The position numbers and the translations under genes are program-made. DNA of 64,000 bases from Clostridium sp. NkU-1 (GTDB taxonomy: Bacteria; Bacillota_A; Clostridia; Lachnospirales; Lachnospiraceae). The DNA lies in the NCBI GenBank assembly GCA_001312405.1, contig BBDR01000021.1, positions 10,396-74,395 on the forward strand, given 5' to 3'. A model generated the notes under the pieces. It saw nothing but the letters and a program-made list of their open reading frames with translations. It made no database searches and was not told the DNA's origin. This document shows, piece after piece, positions 60,418 through 64,000 of this stretch (within the stretch, counting starts at the first letter, position 1; the number at the start of each line of letters is the position of its first letter).

Positions 60418-60687
60418 ATGGCAGATCCAAAGGAGAAACAGATTGACGATATCGTCTCCATGCTTGACCAGTTCATGGGTGGAAACGGCGGACATATGAA
60501 CATCCGCGTATCAGAAGACGGTACTGTAAGTACCGATGGAACAATGGCTAAATCAGTTACTACCACAAACTCCACGGATTGTGCAGACGGAAATTCCGCT
60601 TGCAGAGTGCCCACTTTATTCCAGGCTTTGGATACAGAAGATGAAGACCCGGAAAGCAACCGGCTGTTTATGGAAGACACTTATTAA
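60418..60687 (+). CDS. Small acidic protein derived from a glycyl-radical domain, radical site lost
   Basis: 89 residues from the ATG at 60418 with GGAGTGG upstream, 12 nt after the pflB stop. Its first 30 residues (KQIDDIVSMLDQFMGGNGGH) align with the start of the next protein ([20 protein letters not shown]), so it looks like a duplicated glycyl-radical domain. The rest differs: SVTTTNSTDCADGNSACRVP then LFQALDTEDEDPESN, with two Cys and no RVSGYAV. Function unknown; a structural or regulatory subunit of the split PFL is plausible. Confidence 0.7.
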   Translation: MADPKEKQIDDIVSMLDQFMGGNGGHMNIRVSEDGTVSTDGTMAKSVTTTNSTDCADGNSACRVPTLFQALDTEDEDPESNRLFMEDTY

Positions 60688-60708
60688 ATAAAATAGGAGG
60701 ATTATAAA

Positions 60709-60954
60709 ATGGCAAATATCAGCGAATCTCAGATCAATAACCTTGTTAATTTATTAGATGGCTATGTGGAAGAAGGCGGACATCACTTAAATGTCAATGT
60801 CTTCACCCGTGATACCTTATTAGACGCCCAGAAGCATCCGGAAAGTTATCCCCAGCTTACCGTACGCGTATCCGGTTATGCGGTGAATTTTATCAAGCTG
60901 ACAAAGGAACAGCAGGATGAGGTAATCTCCCGTACGTTCCACAACAATATGTAA
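60709..60954 (+). CDS. grcA: Stand-alone glycyl-radical domain of pyruvate formate-lyase (GrcA/YfiD-like)
   Basis: 81 residues: [40 protein letters not shown], then the radical site [20 protein letters not shown] with the Gly of RVSGYAV, ending [10 protein letters not shown]. This is the C-terminal segment of ordinary PFL encoded separately with its own AGGAGG site. It supplies the glycyl radical to the body encoded at 58348. It is followed 24 nt later by the activase gene. Confidence 0.9.
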   Translation: MANISESQINNLVNLLDGYVEEGGHHLNVNVFTRDTLLDAQKHPESYPQLTVRVSGYAVNFIKLTKEQQDEVISRTFHNNM

Positions 60955-60978
60955 TAAAAAGCAAAGAAGGCGATCTGT

Positions 60979-61751
60979 ATGACAGGATATATACATTCCA
61001 TTGAAAGTTTCGGTACCGTTGACGGGCCGGGCGTGCGCATGGTGATTTTTTTACAGGGCTGTCCCATGCGCTGCCAGTACTGCCATAATCCGGACACCTG
61101 GAAAATGGCGGGCGGCACGCCGATGACAACAGAAGAAGTATTAAAGCAGTTTGAATCGTCCCGGAACTTTTACCGGGGCGGAGGCATAACGGCCACCGGC
61201 GGGGAGCCCCTTATGCAGCTGGATTTTGTGACTGAGCTTTTTGAAGCCGCAGGAAAGAAGAACATCCATACCTGCCTGGATACCTCAGGTGTCACATTTC
61301 ATGGAAATGATCCGGATTACAGGAAGAAAATAGACCGTCTTCTGGACTCTACCGATCTTGTCATGCTGGACATCAAGCACATTGATGACACAAAACACAG
61401 AACACTTACAGGGCATTCTAATGAAAACATTCTGGATTTTGCCCAGTACTTAAGTGACCGGGATATCCCGGTGTGGGTCCGCCACGTAGCAGTACCCCAG
61501 ATCACAGATGAGACCCCTGATTTATACAGGCTGGGGCGTTTTATCGGCGGACTTAAGAATGTGAAAGCCCTTGATGTCCTGCCTTATCATGACATGGGAA
61601 AGGTAAAATATGAAAGCCTGGGTATGGAATATCCCTTAACGGATATTCTCCCATGTCCAAAGAAGGAGCCGTTGCCGCCAAGAAGGTCATCTTAAGCGGG
61701 ATCAGGGATGTCCGCACAGGGATCCCTGATCGGTATTGCTCCCAAAATTAA
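60979..61751 (+). CDS. pflA: Pyruvate formate-lyase activating enzyme (radical SAM)
   Basis: Installs the glycyl radical on PFL using SAM and a [4Fe-4S] cluster. MTGYIHSIES then FGTVDGPGVRMVIFLQGCPM, CxxxCxxC in CPMRCQYCHNPDTW, GGITATGGEPLMQ, LDTSGVTF, MLDIKHIDD and VLPYHDMGKVKYESLG. A one-base shift near 61652 hides the natural end (LPMSKEGAVAAKKVILSG ... RYCSQN) with the stop at 61749-61751. About 257 residues. Last gene of the pfl operon. Confidence 0.94.
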
Positions 61752-61840
61752 ACAATAATTGTACCATTTTCTACTTGAATATTTCTGATTTATAGTATAA
61801 AATATAGAAAAATCTATAAATTATAAGGAGGTAATTTATC

Positions 61841-62011
61841 ATGGCACGTGTTATTAGTGACGCTTGCGTTAGTTGCGGAAGCTGTGAAGGTGAGTGCCCA
61901 GTAAGCGCTATCAGCCAGGGTGATTCTCAGTTTGTTATTGATGCTGATGCTTGTATCGATTGTGGCGCTTGTGAAGGCGTCTGTCCTACAGGAGCTATTT
62001 CTGAAGCATAA
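61841..62011 (+). CDS. Ferredoxin, 2[4Fe-4S]
   Basis: 56 residues: MARVISDACVSCGSCEGECP then a second motif CIDCGACEGVCPTGAISEA. Both clusters have the full C-x2-C-x2-C-x3-C-P pattern of clostridial ferredoxins, so a low-potential electron carrier is certain. ATG at 61841 after AAGGAGG. It stands about 90 nt after pflA and may donate electrons to the radical SAM activase or other ferredoxin-dependent enzymes. Confidence 0.95.
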   Translation: MARVISDACVSCGSCEGECPVSAISQGDSQFVIDADACIDCGACEGVCPTGAISEA

Positions 62012-62023
62012 TTATGAATACAT

Positions 62024-62054
62024 AAATGCCTCTTCCTTTACGGAAGAGGCATTT
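62024..62054 (+). terminator. Terminator after the ferredoxin gene
   Basis: AAATGCCTCTTCC-TTTAC-GGAAGAGGCATTT, followed by TTG TTA; 12 nt after the stop codon. Confidence 0.9.
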
Positions 62055-62057
62055 TGT

Positions 62058-62145
62058 TATATCATGAACCGCAGGTTCATGATCGGCACTCAGCCTTCGC
62101 ACCCATGAGCAAGCTCATCATCGCTCTCTTGCGCTCATTATATCA
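62058..62145. repeat. Dispersed 88-bp repeat, family A, copy 2
   Basis: Same length and ends as the copy at 36721-36808 (TATATCATGA ... TTATATCA). ATCATGAACC-GCA-GGTTCATGAT forms a perfect 10-bp hairpin here; ATGAGC-AA-GCTCAT forms a second. It sits directly behind the ferredoxin terminator. Confidence 0.8.
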
Positions 62146-62215
62146 TCAAGTTCTTCATATCTGCATAATAATGGATCAGACGGGTATGCCTGCATATTCA
62201 GCTGATTCAAATACA

Positions 62216-62247
62216 AAGGGTTGAAAGATGTTTTTCTTTCAACCCTT
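62216..62247 (+). terminator. Hairpin just upstream of the glutamine-amidotransferase-like gene
   Basis: 13-bp perfect stem AAGGGTTGAAAGA / TCTTTCAACCCTT, only about 10 nt before the ribosome site of the next gene. No T-tract follows, so a leader structure controlling translation is as likely as a terminator. Confidence 0.55.
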
Positions 62248-62270
62248 CATTAGGAAAGGACATTTCTAAT

Positions 62271-62983
62271 ATGAGAAAACCACTCATCGGCCTGACCCCC
62301 GCCCACGATACCGAAAGCGGTGATATTAAGGCGCGCCCTACTTATATGCGGGCGTTAAAGCTGCGGGAGCTATTCCAGTCGTAATGCCCCTCAATGCCCC
62401 GGAAGAGGATCTAAGACAGCTTTCACAGGATCTGGACGGGTTTCTGTTCACAGGCGGCCCGGATGTACATCCCTTTCTTTTTGGGGAAGAGACACAGGCT
62501 CACTGCGGCAATGTATCCGCAGCCAGGGACCAGATGGAGATATCCCTGCTTCCTATGATTATGGAGCTTAAAAAGCCGGTTCTTGGGATCTGCCGGGGAA
62601 TTCAGGTCTTAAATATCGCTCTCGGAGGAAACATCTGGCAGGATATCCCCTCCCAGGTAATACGGGAATTTCCTCTGGCTCATTCCCAGCCGTTTCATTA
62701 CGATATGCCGTGCCATACGGTTGCTTTAAGCGAGGGCACTCTCCTTGCCCGGATATCAGGAAGTTCCTCCATAAAGGTCAACAGCATGCACCATCAGGCT
62801 GTCAGGGATCTTGCTCCCGGACTTATTGCTTCAGCCTGCTCGACCGATCATTTGATTGAAGCCATTGAAATGCCTGGTTATCCCTTTTTTATCGGGGTTC
62901 AATGGCATCCGGAATATCTATGGGAAAAGAATGAAGAAGCGTTTCGACTGTTTCAGACTTTTGTAAAGGCTTGTAAAGAATAA
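62271..62983 (+). CDS. Gamma-glutamyl-gamma-aminobutyrate hydrolase-like class I glutamine amidotransferase (peptidase C26)
   Basis: About 237 residues. N-terminal MRKPLIGLTPAHDTESGDIK, then GFLFTGGPDVHPFLFGEET, the nucleophile elbow VLGICRGIQVLNIALGGNIW (Cys), and HHQAVRDLAPGLIASACS with the catalytic His-Glu in GVQWHPEYLW. The PuuD family cleaves gamma-glutamyl bonds of small amides. ATG at 62271 after TAGGAAAGGA. A missing G near 62355 breaks the raw frame. It stands alone between two hairpins. Confidence 0.85.
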
Positions 62984-62997
62984 TCTGTTTGCGTAAA

Positions 62998-63036
62998 AAA
63001 TCCGCAGTTCCTACTTTCATCGGCAGCTGCGGATTT
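62998..63036 (+). terminator. Terminator after the C26 hydrolase gene
   Basis: AAATCCGCAG / CTGCGGATTT stem with A-tract before and T-rich sequence after, 15 nt past the stop. Confidence 0.75.
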
Positions 63037-63126
63037 CCTTGCCAGAGTCTGTTTGACTGCTCTATTATCTGAAAGTAGTGTGGTTTTATAACTTTTTTTC
63101 CATTTCGTCCGAATTTCTTTTTCTTG

Positions 63127-63747
63127 TTAAAAAAATGGAATCCTGGAAGCGGCTGCTTCTGCACGCCCTTTGTTGTCCTTTTGATACGAACGCATAAGCT
63201 CGTCCAACTGCTTGAACCGTTCTTCTTCCTTTTCTTCCTTTAAATTCATTAAATATTCCATTTCCTTAATGACCTTGTCATTAACCAGGCAGCTTACGTC
63301 CTGGCTCAACTGCTCATTATTTACCTCTAAAGCCCGTCCAATGATATGGTTCATGATCTCCTGGAACTGTTCCATCTTTTCCTGGGCTATGGAAATCTGC
63401 GCTGATGTTTGTACCTCCAGGTCTGCCCCATCCTCCGTACCAGATATTGCACTGTCTTTTAATTCCTGAGTCACCTGTCCCTCCAATAATTCATCTGGTA
63501 TGACAGGGTCCCTGCCCTCCTCAACTACCTTGTCAAGCGCTGTCTTAATGGCCTTTAACTGATACCCCTTGTCCTTTAAGTCCTTGATCTGCTTGAATAA
63601 ACGGATGTGTGCTTCAGTGTAATACCGGTGCCCCATCTCATTTCTGGGAATCTTTAACTCCAGCTCGTCCTCCCAGTATCTAAGGACATGTGACTCCACA
63701 TCGACCTTCCTCGATGCATCCGATATTAAGTAATGTATCTCAGCCAT
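63127..63747 (-). CDS. MerR-family transcriptional regulator
   Basis: N-terminal MerR HTH with ISDASRKVDVESHVLRYWED, ELELKIPRNEMGHRYYTEAH and IRLFKQIKDLKDKGYQLKAI; a long acidic middle and coiled-coil C-terminus (KEMEYLMNLKEEKEEERFKQ) follow instead of a metal-binding domain. The start at 63747 (MAEIHYLISD) has AAAGGAGAGG upstream; the open frame extends to 63999 but that part is intergenic. One extra T near 63125 would extend the tail to a stop at 63086. About 206 residues. Target unknown. Confidence 0.85.
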   Translation of the reverse strand: MAEIHYLISDASRKVDVESHVLRYWEDELELKIPRNEMGHRYYTEAHIRLFKQIKDLKDKGYQLKAIKTALDKVVEEGRDPVIPDELLEGQVTQELKDSAISGTEDGADLEVQTSAQISIAQEKMEQFQEIMNHIIGRALEVNNEQLSQDVSCLVNDKVIKEMEYLMNLKEEKEEERFKQLDELMRSYQKDNKGRAEAAASRIPFF

Positions 63748-63904
63748 AGCTATATCCTCTCCTTTGGTTCGTTTAGTTTTCATAACCTTACTATTTATAT
63801 CATATGCTGGCTTCTGATGGATTATGAATGGGAAGTAGAATTTTTTTGAAGGATTTGAGAAATTTTTGAAGGGATGGGAGGAAAATAGCTGAGGCCGCAG
63901 GGGC

Positions 63905-63947
63905 ATCAGGGAGAATGAATTGGCGGTTCGAATCCATTCTCCCTGAT
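63905..63947. repeat. Long hairpin with a T-arm-like loop
   Basis: 13-bp perfect stem ATCAGGGAGAATG / CATTCTCCCTGAT with a 17-nt loop containing GGTTCGAATC. The loop text resembles a tRNA T-arm, but no T-stem or acceptor pairing can be formed. It is followed by GGGGGCGTTCGCCCC, a second hairpin. Confidence 0.45.
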
Positions 63948-64000
63948 GGGGGGCGTTCGCCCCATAGAAAAAGAGGGGTCCCTGGCCCAGGAAAAACAAG

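Noticed and set aside
63900..63960. tRNA gene suggested by GGTTCGAATC
   Set aside because: No acceptor stem, D-arm or anticodon arm can be formed around it.
63748..63999. N-terminal extension of the MerR frame to the window edge
   Set aside because: The good ribosome site and MerR start are at 63747; the extra part crosses the hairpin at 63905-63947 and has no domain character.

Overview
The window looks like a chromosomal segment of a Gram-positive anaerobe of class Clostridia, most likely Lachnospiraceae (Lacrimispora / Clostridium saccharolyticum-like). This is inferred from the gene set: MecA, CwlD, MutS2, VanW, YhaM, an oxygen-sensitive two-subunit L-serine dehydratase, pyruvate formate-lyase with its activase and a 2[4Fe-4S] ferredoxin, OmpR-type two-component pairs, strong AGGAGG ribosome binding sites, and a sigma-D type promoter before a chemotaxis receptor. 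No rRNA, tRNA, CRISPR array, integrase or transposase was recognised.

Quality warning: about half of the longer genes are broken by one-base shifts, usually in A/T or G runs, including housekeeping genes (mutS2, nth, asnA, pfl, mecA). This pattern fits sequencing or assembly indels better than gene decay. I therefore annotate reconstructed full-length genes and note where the frame shifts. Only the GH36 alpha-galactosidase and one GNAT gene look decayed beyond single-base errors.

Layout. 0-4 kb: response regulator (cut by the window edge), YhaM exoribonuclease, a membrane-anchored HtrA-like protein without its catalytic residues, and a GNAT acetyltransferase. 4.2-13.9 kb: a strikingly AT-rich minus-strand operon, the highlight of the window and a candidate undescribed RiPP biosynthetic cluster. 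In transcription order it holds a 35-residue Cys-free precursor peptide, an attenuator hairpin, a radical SAM/SPASM-like enzyme, a TtuA/Ncs6-like PP-loop sulfurtransferase carrying a C-terminal winged-helix (possible RiPP recognition element), an MFS exporter, a SAM methyltransferase, a CapA-like metallophosphatase, and the TldD/TldE peptidase pair. The inferred logic is precursor recognition, radical and sulfur chemistry, optional methylation, TldDE cleavage and MFS export.

14.7-39 kb: ordinary core genome. It holds mutS2, a response regulator/histidine kinase pair, trmL, an aminotransferase with an Lrp-type regulator, an AIR-synthase-like protein, vanW, a DnaQ-like exonuclease, nth, a B12-type radical SAM protein, dCMP deaminase, threonylcarbamoyl-AMP synthase, asnA, an MCP, a TSUP transporter, a cell-wall operon (GH18, metallophosphoesterase lipoprotein, CwlD) and a kinase fused to two degenerate ParA-like domains.

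39-50 kb: small regulators, a type I toxin/antisense-RNA module, HxlR with a flavin-reductase-like gene, mecA, an esterase, MATE/MarR, and an L-serine catabolic operon (sdaAB, sdaAA, a DAACS symporter and a YheO-like regulator). 50-58 kb: an alpha-galactoside utilisation locus (decayed GH36, ABC importer, two AraC regulators, intact GH4). 58-62 kb: an unusual split pyruvate formate-lyase operon behind a consensus promoter with a palindromic operator, then a ferredoxin, a glutamine-amidotransferase-family hydrolase and a MerR regulator. Three families of structured dispersed intergenic repeats recur through the core genome.
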